From contig JAAZLY010000015.1 in assembly GCA_012799115.1 (NCBI GenBank), positions 1 to 6,355 on the forward strand: a stretch of 6,355 nt of DNA. The letters are read 5' to 3'. Source of the stretch: Bacillota bacterium (GTDB lineage Bacteria > Bacillota > Limnochordia > Darwinibacteriales > Darwinibacteriaceae). The position numbers and the translations under genes are program-made. Positions 1-6,036 of the stretch are shown one piece after another; the first letter of the stretch is position 1, and the number at the start of each line of letters is the position of its first letter. The notes beneath the pieces are model-generated. The model worked only from the letters and a program-made list of their open reading frames with translations, made no database searches and was not told the DNA's origin.

Positions 1-556
1 CCCTGCAAACAAAGGCCGTTTCTCGCTCTCCCTCTAGTATTTCTGAGAACTCTTCGAATAGATCATGGAAGGAGTTATCGGGCCAAAGCAGTATCCCTAG
101 GCGCGTCCAGGGTTCCAGGTCTGCCTCGGTGACCTGGGTAACTTCCAAGATTATTTCCTGCACATGCTTAAGAAGAACGGGTTGGATCTCAGGATAGGTG
201 AGCTCTTGGGGAAACTCTTCTTGCCAAATGACTTCTGCGATCTCCGATTCGGGCAGCCTTTCTAAGGCGGTAATATCTGCGTAGAACAGTCTTCCAAAAC
301 GCGTTTCATCACGTGTTACTGAGTAGTCGCAGATTTCTCTCAGCTCAAAGTCTATGGCGCCTGTCTCTTCATAGAGTTCACGCCTGGCAGTCTGTAGGAT
401 GGATTCGCCCCTCTCTTTTCGCCCGCCAGGGATCTCCCAAGTAGTCCTGGTCTTCTGTCTAACAAAGACCCACTTACCACCATATTGTGCGGCAATCACA
501 GCATAGGCCATCTCGTTTTCGTCGATCTCTCCTACACAATAAAACTGTATATCCAT
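1..556 (-). CDS. Nudix hydrolase fused to an AAC(6')-like GNAT domain (3' end cut by window edge)
   Basis: The gene starts at ATG 556 and stays open for 185 codons to the left edge. AAGGAG (570-565) sits 8 bases before the ATG and shares two bases with the TAA stop of the upstream adenylyltransferase gene. Residues 1 to about 135 form a Nudix domain. The box is complete: G45, E51, then RELYEETGA at 59-67, matching Gx5Ex7REUxEExGU, whose glutamates bind the divalent metal used to cleave nucleoside-diphosphate-linked substrates. A Nudix protein would normally end near here. Instead the frame continues from about residue 138 with VTEADLEPWTRL and LLWPDNS, then an acidic helix and AFVCR. This resembles the N-terminus of AAC(6')-type GNAT acetyltransferases, which carry an 'LRxxLWPD' segment. 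The acetyl-CoA motif would lie beyond the window. The Nudix call is firm, the fusion likely, and both substrates are unknown. Confidence 0.88.
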   Translation of the reverse strand, partial: MDIQFYCVGEIDENEMAYAVIAAQYGGKWVFVRQKTRTTWEIPGGRKERGESILQTARRELYEETGAIDFELREICDYSVTRDETRFGRLFYADITALERLPESEIAEVIWQEEFPQELTYPEIQPVLLKHVQEIILEVTQVTEADLEPWTRLGILLWPDNSFHDLFEEFSEILEGERETAFVCR

Positions 557-568
557 CTCGCCCACTCC

Positions 569-1408
569 TTATTGCCCGCGAATCCAGAGGCAGTACTGTG
601 TAACGTCTTCTTCTAGCGTACTAGGATACTCTACACCCAGATACCGTCCTACTTCCTTCGCTAGACTGGAGAAGAGGTCGAGCATAGCAAAAAAGGCAGC
701 CCAGTTCTCCTCCAACCCTGCTCCTGCGTAGGTAGACTCCAGCTGCCACCAACGTTCTTTCTCTAGGTAATACTTGAATCTCCGTCCCCAAACACCCGGG
801 TTAGCATTCCAATCGGTGATGGTGCCAATATACCATTCGATCATGGGATGTAGGAAGAGATGCCTTAACGTGTGATCCAACATATATTTGGCGAAAGGCA
901 GTTCACCACGGTAGAGATACTTTGGAACATAAATGGCATCCCACCAGAACTCATGTACGAGCTCTTCGTACTGTTGGGGCATGGGCCTTTTCACCAAATA
1001 GTCTGTGTAGGTTGGCTCCTCCAGAGACGTGAAGAGTTGATCCTTATCAATGAGAATCTTGCGCCCATTGGAATACGCATGAGAAGGAACCGCCCTGTTA
1101 TCTGTAATCTGGAAGTCCACTCGCACTCCGTCTTGAAAGAGGACGAGGCGAGTAATCCAATCTGGGTTCATCGTCGAACGCGGTAGGTAAGGCCAGCGAA
1201 CCATGATCGTGCCTAGAAACGCTAACCAATCGTCATTGTCGGCGAAGGGGGTTAGGTCAGAGACATAAAGTTCGATGTCGTAATCGGAAAGGAAGTCGAT
1301 TGTTGAACCGGGAATCACCCTGGAGCTTGTCAAGACCATACCACGAATGTTCTCGTTGCTCTCCGCCCAAGTTTGGAGAGTCCCAAGCACGGCGGCCTCA
1401 TCTCTCAC
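569..1408 (-). CDS. ANT(6)/AadK-like aminoglycoside 6-adenylyltransferase
   Basis: From GTG 1408 the product is 279 residues, close to the usual size of AadK/ANT(6) enzymes, which transfer AMP from ATP to the 6-hydroxyl of streptomycin in the cytoplasm. The nucleotidyltransferase core is visible: LTSSR (26-30), then SDYDIELYV with paired acidic residues D42 and D44, and a third acidic residue D98 in VRVDFQI. Downstream family signatures include LIDKD (119-123), KRPMPQQYEELVHEFW, a DHTLRH helix and STYAG. The usual TGSR is TSSR here, a change in the glycine of the hG[GS] motif. The AGGTGAT ribosome binding site (1419-1413) leaves 4 bases before GTG 1408. From this start the first 30 residues align without gaps to AadK of Bacillus subtilis as I remember it. 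Alternatives are GTG 1417 and ATG 1414. Family assignment is firm; streptomycin as substrate is inferred. Confidence 0.9.
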   Translation of the reverse strand: MRDEAAVLGTLQTWAESNENIRGMVLTSSRVIPGSTIDFLSDYDIELYVSDLTPFADNDDWLAFLGTIMVRWPYLPRSTMNPDWITRLVLFQDGVRVDFQITDNRAVPSHAYSNGRKILIDKDQLFTSLEEPTYTDYLVKRPMPQQYEELVHEFWWDAIYVPKYLYRGELPFAKYMLDHTLRHLFLHPMIEWYIGTITDWNANPGVWGRRFKYYLEKERWWQLESTYAGAGLEENWAAFFAMLDLFSSLAKEVGRYLGVEYPSTLEEDVTQYCLWIRGQ

Positions 1409-1412
1409 ATCC

Positions 1413-1419
1413 ATCACCT
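1413..1419 (-). promoter_or_regulatory. Shine-Dalgarno site that decides the adenylyltransferase start
   Basis: AGGTGAT is complementary to the 16S rRNA tail and begins inside the TAG stop of the GyrI-like gene. It overlaps both upstream candidates, GTG 1417 and ATG 1414, so it cannot serve them. Four bases separate it from GTG 1408, the same spacing as at the cyclase start. Confidence 0.6.
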
Positions 1420-2053
1420 ATTTCTTCCGAATGGGATGCCTAATTACTGTGCGGTACTTTTCGGGCTGAACCTTGCGGGGATCAGATAAATAGATCTCGT
1501 GATGCATTCTTGTGTCAGAAAAATCCTGCTCATAGCCCTGCTCTGCGATGTATCGATCCATTTCAGCCACAGTCCTAGGTTCGTCATCATAGGGACCTAG
1601 ATGCATCATTTGCACGCAGAGGCCTTCGTCGATAGCGAGGAACTCCACCGAAGAAACGTCTAACTTCTTCTTCTTACGGGTGGCTTCTTCTTTGGCCCAC
1701 AAGAAGTCTTCTTCAGTCACAAAATCAGGCAGACGAATGACCGAAATCCAGTTAAACGAGGCTTTATTCGAATAGTCGACTCCATGCACGCCTTCTTGCC
1801 ACCAAAATCCCTCCAAGGGAGGTACAACATATTGGAAAAACCCCTCGATCTGGCGCTCTCCTTTGTAACTCATCTTTAGGGTGTAGGAGACGGCATAGAG
1901 AAGTTCAATGGAGGCCTGGTAGGCACCACCGGCCTCGTTAGGATCTCCTTTTCCCCGGACCGCCGCGTAATTCATGGGCGGAACCTCCACGATCATCGGC
2001 TTAGTGCTGGGCTGATAAAGCTCTTTGTATTCCTTCTTGTAGTCAAAAGCCAT
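1418..2053 (-). CDS. GyrI-like small-molecule-binding domain protein
   Basis: The product is 211 residues from ATG 2053. GGAGG (2065-2061) lies 7 bases before this ATG. An in-frame ATG at 2134 would add 27 residues but lies inside the end of the protease gene and lacks support. The protein matches stand-alone GyrI-like proteins of the COG4832 type. It begins MAFDYKKEYKELYQP, followed by IVEVPPMNYAAVRGKGDPN, the YQASIELLYAVSY helix, an aromatic PLEGFWW segment, WISVIRLPDFVTEEDF, LGPYDDE and the closing HHEIYLSDPRK with RTVIRHPI. There is no helix-turn-helix, so it is not a BmrR/Rob-type regulator. The family binds hydrophobic or cationic small molecules, and some members hydrolyse cyclopropanoid DNA alkylators. 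Beside an adenylyltransferase and Nudix gene, a protective role is plausible. The ligand cannot be read from sequence. Confidence 0.88.
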   Translation of the reverse strand: MAFDYKKEYKELYQPSTKPMIVEVPPMNYAAVRGKGDPNEAGGAYQASIELLYAVSYTLKMSYKGERQIEGFFQYVVPPLEGFWWQEGVHGVDYSNKASFNWISVIRLPDFVTEEDFLWAKEEATRKKKKLDVSSVEFLAIDEGLCVQMMHLGPYDDEPRTVAEMDRYIAEQGYEQDFSDTRMHHEIYLSDPRKVQPEKYRTVIRHPIRKK

Positions 2054-2060
2054 GTTCCTG

Positions 2061-2065
2061 CCTCC
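2061..2065 (-). promoter_or_regulatory. Shine-Dalgarno site of the GyrI-like gene
   Basis: GGAGG lies 7 bases upstream of ATG 2053 in the 52-base gap after the protease gene. It supports the shorter start over ATG 2134. Confidence 0.8.
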
Positions 2066-2105
2066 ATTACGTATAGTCTGTAATCCGTCCAATTCAACAC
2101 TTGGC

Positions 2106-3329
2106 CTACCCTTGCAGTGCTCCAATCCGCTCACTCATAGGTGGATGTGAGTAGTATAGACGCACCGAGAGGGGATGGGGGTTTAAGTTGGCCAAATTCT
2201 CTCTAGATAATGTTTTCAAGGCTGATATAAGCCATCTCGGATCCGTTTGCCCCGAAGCAAAGGCATCTGCCTTGTATTCAGCCTGACGTGACAATAGATT
2301 GAGGGGAATGCCCAAGAGCAGCACAACCGGCTCGAGTAAGATGGAAAAGAGAATGGTTGCGAAGCCAAAATGAACATCAGAGAATCCAAACGCTGTATAG
2401 AAGGCTGGCACCTGCAGAACTACGCCTATTCCCACAGCAAAGAGTCCCATCACAACCACTTGCCTGGCCAAGAGACGCCAAGTATCCTTGTGCACGGCAT
2501 GGCCAAGCTCGTGGGCAAGTACAGCTACGATCTCATCATCTGACATTCTCTCAAGTAAGGTGTCAAACAAGATCACTTCCCGCGTCTTGCCTATCCCTGT
2601 AAAGGCCGCGTTCGACTTTGTAGAACGTTTGGATGCATCCATAACGAGGATGGCTTTGACGTTGAAGCCAACGGATGCGCCTAGATTCTCGATACGCGCC
2701 CGCAAGTCTCCCTCTGGCAGGGGAGTAAATCGATTGAACAATCGCATAAACCATTTGCCCAAGAAAGCAACGACAAGAACCATGAAGATTGCTAAGGAGG
2801 CCCACGTGATGACAACAAATTGCCAGACGTTGTTCGTGTAACGAAGGAACAGGGCATGAATGCTACCGAGTAGCAATCCCCCAACCGCAAGTGTTACAAC
2901 ATAGCTGACGATTGTATCGCGGATGAAGGTTCCTTTCGTTGTCCGGTTAAACCCATGACGTTCTTCAATAGAAAATGTCCGATACAACCCGAAGGGAAGG
3001 CCTAAGAACACCATGAGAGTTTGATAAACGCCCAAAAAAGCGAGAGACTGCAAGATGGGGTCTGCGATCTGGAGCGAAACCCACCTATCCAGGCTAGCAA
3101 AGGGTCCTTGAAGTAAGACAAGTAAGACAATGAGACTGAAACCCCGTTGCACTAGACTATACCTATGTCCTTCCAATGAATAGGCTAACCACTTCTTGTA
3201 GCCCTCGCTGTCATACACATCCCGTACATTCATCGGAATGGGTTTGAGGCTATGCTTTTGGTTTAATATGCTGACGACCGTCTCAAATATGTAAACGCCA
3301 AGAAGCAGACTGATGATTATCCAGCGCAT
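2106..3329 (-). CDS. Membrane M48 metalloprotease, Ste24/CAAX-protease type
   Basis: The product has 407 residues, typical of the bacterial Ste24-like branch of M48 and longer than HtpX at about 290. The N-terminal half is an M48 N-domain. Hydrophobic segments lie near 4-22, 62-75, 92-114, 140-160 and 170-190, with the family motif SIEERHGFNRTT at 120-131. The catalytic half has NAAFTGIGK (240-248), LFDTLL, the zinc motif HELGH (H273, E274, H277) and the third ligand E351 in RQAEYKADAFA. Two further membrane segments lie near 288-305 and 322-343. The C-terminal ENLANLNPHPL and YYSHPPMSERI also match Ste24 proteins. Such enzymes cleave peptides within or next to the cytoplasmic membrane; bacterial substrates are mostly unknown. 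GAGGTG lies 5 bases before ATG 3329, 16 bases after the GNAT stop. All catalytic residues are present. Confidence 0.95.
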   Translation of the reverse strand: MRWIIISLLLGVYIFETVVSILNQKHSLKPIPMNVRDVYDSEGYKKWLAYSLEGHRYSLVQRGFSLIVLLVLLQGPFASLDRWVSLQIADPILQSLAFLGVYQTLMVFLGLPFGLYRTFSIEERHGFNRTTKGTFIRDTIVSYVVTLAVGGLLLGSIHALFLRYTNNVWQFVVITWASLAIFMVLVVAFLGKWFMRLFNRFTPLPEGDLRARIENLGASVGFNVKAILVMDASKRSTKSNAAFTGIGKTREVILFDTLLERMSDDEIVAVLAHELGHAVHKDTWRLLARQVVVMGLFAVGIGVVLQVPAFYTAFGFSDVHFGFATILFSILLEPVVLLLGIPLNLLSRQAEYKADAFASGQTDPRWLISALKTLSRENLANLNPHPLSVRLYYSHPPMSERIGALQG

Positions 3330-3345
3330 ATAACCACCTCGCCTT

Positions 3346-3780
3346 CTACGATTCTATCCTCTTTCGATACATCACTTCGCCCGTTCGTTGGTAACCCAAG
3401 TGTTCATAGAACATCTGGGCAGACAGGTTTTTAGCACCGGTAAAGAGCTGAAACCCAGCAATATTCTCTTGGCAGAAATGCTCTTCCACCTTCCTTAGGA
3501 GCTTCGTTCCCACACCTTGTCTTCGAAATCCTTCATCAATGAACAGCTCGGTAATCTCAGCATAATGACGGCTATAACACATGGAGTGAAATACCTGTAC
3601 GCAACAAAAGCCGGCTACCGTATAACCGGTCTTGACTAGAAAGACAGCCTCCTGGTTATTTGTCTCAAGAGACGCTCTGATCCGTTCAAGAGTATTAGAA
3701 CCAGCACCATTGAACCGTTCGTTTAGCTCAAACAAGGCCTCTGCATCTTCCGCCTTCGCTCGATATACTTGAATGCTCAT
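3346..3780 (-). CDS. GNAT family N-acetyltransferase
   Basis: The product is 144 residues from ATG 3780, a complete single GNAT domain that would transfer acetyl from acetyl-CoA to an amine. Motif A is clear: ITELFIDEGFRRQGVGTKLL, with the pyrophosphate-binding R-R-Q-G-V-G at about 86-91. The C-terminal part has TGAKNLSAQMFYEHLGYQRTGEVMYRK, the standard aromatic helix and strand at the acceptor end. AAGGA (3792-3788) is 7 bases before ATG 3780 and only 4 before ATG 3783, so the second is preferred, though ATG 3783 would give a classic ATGA overlap with the zinc-ribbon gene. Either way translation is coupled. It is distinct from the GNAT segment fused to the Nudix protein. The substrate is unknown; aminoglycosides, other amines and proteins are all possible. 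Confidence 0.92.
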   Translation of the reverse strand: MSIQVYRAKAEDAEALFELNERFNGAGSNTLERIRASLETNNQEAVFLVKTGYTVAGFCCVQVFHSMCYSRHYAEITELFIDEGFRRQGVGTKLLRKVEEHFCQENIAGFQLFTGAKNLSAQMFYEHLGYQRTGEVMYRKRIES

Positions 3781-4007
3781 CATCGATTCCTTAAGGGACG
3801 AAAGTGTTTGGAGTTCCGAACCTTATCCAGGTCTTCTTCACTGACAAACCAGTGCACAAAGCCGCACATGGCGCAAACCACTACCCGGAACTTCGCGGGA
3901 CGAAAACTCCCTGTTCCAGGCAGTAAATTCGGACCATATCCTCCACTCGATGAGGTCTGGGCTTCTAGCAGATTGCTATGACCACAGACTTGGCACTGTT
4001 TGATCAT
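3780..4007 (-). CDS. Small zinc-ribbon protein with two CxxC knuckles
   Basis: The product has 75 residues. Two cysteine pairs, C5-x-x-C8-G and C45-x-x-C48-G, can bind one structural zinc. Between them is a Gly/Pro-rich loop (SSSGGYGPNLLPGTG), and a hydrophobic strand (FRVVVC) leads into the second pair. The short C-terminus has an acidic then a basic stretch. Many small Bacillota proteins of this layout are annotated only as nucleic-acid-binding or zinc-ribbon proteins, and no enzymatic function is implied. GGAGG lies 7 bases before ATG 4007. The ATG overlaps the stop of the toroid-repeat gene by 4 bases (ATGA), and its own TGA overlaps the start of the GNAT gene. These overlaps and the intact knuckles argue for a real gene despite the small size. 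Its partner is unknown. Confidence 0.85.
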   Translation of the reverse strand: MIKQCQVCGHSNLLEAQTSSSGGYGPNLLPGTGSFRPAKFRVVVCAMCGFVHWFVSEEDLDKVRNSKHFRPLRNR

Positions 4008-4924
4008 GCTAGTTCCTCCCCAAAGGCCTGCAGAATCTTATAGCGGTCTACCGCCAAGATACCTTGCCAATAACGGCTGGCCACCGCAAACTCCGCGGGA
4101 TATTGACCCCAGCCCCAGGTTACAGGCCATATGCCCTCCTCCGTTCTTTGATCGAGATAGAACCTTAGATTCTCCTTCACAAGCTCCTCAAGCTCAGTAA
4201 ACAGAGGATCCCTTGGACTTTGAATGAAGTCTAAAGGTAACGGCTTATATCCAGTGGCCCAATTAGGGATATCCTTGTCTATAACATCCTTCGTTAGCCT
4301 TTGTATCTGTTTCTCGACTTCAGCGAATGGGTATTCCATCACGGCATCAAAGTGTTCCTGGTGAGCTTTGAGGAGAGCCAGAGACTTTCTGAAGTTGCTC
4401 AGTTCATGCCTCTCCATTTCGGTTACGCCCATCACGCGTCGCATCGCGTGTACCAGAGACTCCCACCCAAGCGTGGCCCCCTTGCTTCCCCCTGGTGACC
4501 AATGGATCAGAAAGGCTGCAAGCTCCACACTGGGATTAAACATCCAATCTGCCTGGCAATCCTCCCGCCAGTGCCACCACGAGGCATGGGGATACTCATT
4601 GTTCTCCGGTAGCACGGTCTGCCACATGCCCGGCGCCATCTGAGGAGTTTTCATCAAATACGACACCAACTTCTCGACGATTGTATCCTCCAGGGAGGCT
4701 CCCACTTCGATTAGGATCTGACCTGCCATCCAGGTCGCGATAGGCGACGAAGTGGGAAGCCAATAATCGGGCTCTAAGCCATGCCCAAACCCCCCATCAT
4801 CGTTTTGGAAGGCCTGCAAACAGGTAAGTACTGCATCCTTAGAACCATTTTCAAAAAAGAATTCCCATCTCGCAAGCTCCAATGGACGTCCGTATCTTTT
4901 GAGCCAAGCCTTAGCCCTATTCAT
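4004..4924 (-). CDS. Conserved protein with squalene-cyclase/prenyltransferase-like repeats
   Basis: The product has 306 residues and no signal peptide or membrane segment. Near the N-terminus LQAFQNDDGGFGHGLEPD (36-53) resembles the QW-type repeat of squalene-hopene cyclases and prenyltransferase subunits. A second repeat-like stretch, EEGIWPVTWGWGQYP, lies near 262-276. This suggests an alpha/alpha-toroid fold. Cyclases have over 600 residues and a catalytic DXDD; neither is found here, so terpene cyclisation is unlikely. A Trp/His-rich patch, HASWWHW (113-119), and MFNPSVELAAF (128-138) could line a pocket. I recall close relatives among uncharacterised Bacillus proteins starting MNRAK-W. 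GGGAG lies just before ATG 4924, 10 bases after the DUF5680 gene, and the TAG of that gene runs straight into it. The stop overlaps the zinc-ribbon start. The function is unknown; the fold is inferred from motifs. Confidence 0.8.
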   Translation of the reverse strand: MNRAKAWLKRYGRPLELARWEFFFENGSKDAVLTCLQAFQNDDGGFGHGLEPDYWLPTSSPIATWMAGQILIEVGASLEDTIVEKLVSYLMKTPQMAPGMWQTVLPENNEYPHASWWHWREDCQADWMFNPSVELAAFLIHWSPGGSKGATLGWESLVHAMRRVMGVTEMERHELSNFRKSLALLKAHQEHFDAVMEYPFAEVEKQIQRLTKDVIDKDIPNWATGYKPLPLDFIQSPRDPLFTELEELVKENLRFYLDQRTEEGIWPVTWGWGQYPAEFAVASRYWQGILAVDRYKILQAFGEELA

Positions 4925-4934
4925 CGTACTCCCC

Positions 4935-5384
4935 CTAAACTATTTTTCCACCGTGGAAAAGACATTCATAGACCTTCTTGTCATGAGAGAAAATCGCTTC
5001 GTACCCACTAAACCACTCAAACTCTCCTTGTACCTGACATGTATAGCGGTGCGGACCATTCACAAACTCCTCAGGGCCCCTGTAGGGCCGATCTGGTGTC
5101 ACCTTGGACAGCGCTTCCTTGAGAAAATCCCCTGAAAACCCTTCCGCCAAAACCCTGCCAAGATAGTTCATAGCCCAAACGGGCTGTCCATCTACCCATA
5201 CGGCTTCTTCTCCCGCAAATTGCAGACCGCCCAAGTAGCTATCAATGTACAGGAAATTGCCCTCTTCATACTGCAGGTCATGGGAACATGGGCGAGAAGA
5301 GGCAGACTCCGGTCCCCGTCCCGCGTACGTAGCTCTTTTGGCCCGTAGCAAAAACTCGATCAGTCCATGTTTTTCATCCATCAT
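4935..5384 (-). CDS. DUF5680 domain-containing protein
   Basis: The product has 149 residues, nearly all one DUF5680 domain. Recognisable blocks in order are FLLRAKRATYAG, SRPCSHDLQYEEG, FLYIDSYLGGLQFAGEEAVW, NYLGRVL, GFSGDFLKEAL, PYRGPEEF, GEFEWFSGYEAI and the C-terminal KVYECLFHGGKI. The domain occurs alone, as here, or behind an Xre-type helix-turn-helix; no DNA-binding domain is present in this copy. The many aromatic and glycine positions suggest a soluble ligand-binding fold, but its biochemical role is unknown. The start is ATG 5384, or ATG 5381 three bases on. GGTGAT (5393-5388) is 3 bases from the first and 6 from the second, so the shorter form is also reasonable. The gene lies 18 bases after the cyclase-family gene and 10 before the toroid-repeat gene. 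Confidence 0.9.
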   Translation of the reverse strand: MMDEKHGLIEFLLRAKRATYAGRGPESASSRPCSHDLQYEEGNFLYIDSYLGGLQFAGEEAVWVDGQPVWAMNYLGRVLAEGFSGDFLKEALSKVTPDRPYRGPEEFVNGPHRYTCQVQGEFEWFSGYEAIFSHDKKVYECLFHGGKIV

Positions 5385-5402
5385 GGTATCACCCCTAATG
5401 AC

Positions 5403-6023
5403 TTAAGTCGCCCTAGCCACAACCCTTACCGGTGAGCCCTCTGCACGTATTCTTAAGGGGAAGGCCATCACCTCAAAGCCCCTTAGTCCCGCAAGGTCTC
5501 CTAACTTGGTGAGGTTCTCGATAATCGGTATGCCTGCTCCCAATAGTTTCTTATGGATGGGGAAAGGTGGATTGTCAGGTGCAGGAAGATCCACGCCCAC
5601 AAGCTTGATGCCCATGGAAATCAAGAAATCTGCCCATTCCCCATGCAACACAGGGTGCTCCTGATAATACGCATCTGTACCATACTTTGCACTGTGCTCC
5701 GTCCACAGTAAGACGATGTCGCCTTGTCTGATCATGGATTTGTGTTCGGATCTTAGGCGGACGATCATCTCACCTCTCGCATCAACGAGGCATCCTCTAC
5801 CAAAGAAGGTTTCTAGCGGAAGATCACAGATCATGGAACCCTCTGTGAGAAAGTGTAGGGGAGCATCAAGATGGGTACCTGCATGGAGGGCTGTATTGAG
5901 CACAAATGAGGTGTATCCATCCCTTTTTGCAGACTTTGTCTGAACTAGACGAAATTCCTCGTCCCCAGGATAAACAGGGATTCCATCATGAAGTTCATGA
6001 CTGAGGTCAATCAATTTGGTCAA
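5403..6023 (-). CDS. Cyclase-family metal hydrolase (kynurenine formamidase-like)
   Basis: From TTG 6023 the product has 206 residues, the usual length for this family, and opens MTKLIDLSHELHDGIPVYPGD. The metal motif HxGTHxDxPxH is intact at 47-57 (H47, H51, D53, H57). The later conserved pair H157 and E169, in HKKLLGAG and PIIENL, is also present, matching H160 and E172 of KynB as I recall it. The expected chemistry is metal-dependent hydrolysis of an amide or cyclic amide. Known members act on N-formylkynurenine or isatin, but no tryptophan-catabolism gene is nearby, so the substrate is open. The strong GGAGGTGAT (6036-6028) overlaps GTG 6032 and ATG 6029 and lies 4 bases before TTG 6023, hence this start. 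With ATG 6029 there would be two more residues and a one-base overlap with the HAD stop. Confidence 0.9.
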   Translation of the reverse strand: MTKLIDLSHELHDGIPVYPGDEEFRLVQTKSAKRDGYTSFVLNTALHAGTHLDAPLHFLTEGSMICDLPLETFFGRGCLVDARGEMIVRLRSEHKSMIRQGDIVLLWTEHSAKYGTDAYYQEHPVLHGEWADFLISMGIKLVGVDLPAPDNPPFPIHKKLLGAGIPIIENLTKLGDLAGLRGFEVMAFPLRIRAEGSPVRVVARAT

Positions 6024-6027
6024 AAGC

Positions 6028-6036
6028 ATCACCTCC
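6028..6036 (-). promoter_or_regulatory. Near-perfect Shine-Dalgarno site overlapping the HAD stop
   Basis: GGAGGTGAT matches nine bases of the 16S anti-Shine-Dalgarno complement. It contains the TGA stop of the HAD gene (6031-6029) and overlaps the GTG/ATG candidates, so it best serves TTG 6023 after a 4-base gap. Confidence 0.7.

Noticed and set aside
872..1186. Plus-strand open frame of 104 codons
   Set aside because: It lies wholly opposite the adenylyltransferase gene, has no recognisable domain, and is a shadow of that coding sequence.
2070..2097. Possible promoter before the GyrI-like gene: TTGAAT, 16 bases, TATACG
   Set aside because: Both boxes match the consensus at only 4 of 6 positions. 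The implied transcription start near 2063 would fall within the Shine-Dalgarno site, giving an mRNA without it.
2054..2134. N-terminal extension of the GyrI-like protein to ATG 2134
   Set aside because: The extra 27 residues overlap the end of the protease gene and do not resemble the family. The good GGAGG site is placed for ATG 2053.
2357..2841. Two overlapping plus-strand open frames and one alternate minus-strand frame
   Set aside because: All lie within the M48 protease gene, whose motifs are complete. Their translations show no family features.
3111..3128. Tandem pair of the 9-mer AAGTAAGAC
   Set aside because: It encodes a repeated Val-Leu-Leu in a membrane helix of the protease. Two short copies in a hydrophobic segment are expected by chance and codon choice.
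4004..4924. Reading the toroid-repeat protein as a squalene-hopene cyclase or terpene synthase
   Set aside because: It is half the needed length, lacks DXDD, and has no isoprenoid genes beside it. Only the repeat-like fold is supported.
4000..5135. Several plus-strand open frames of 65-91 codons
   Set aside because: They are antisense to the toroid-repeat and DUF5680 genes and their translations look random.
5716..5943. Plus-strand open frame of 75 codons
   Set aside because: It is antisense to the cyclase gene across its metal motif and has no independent support.
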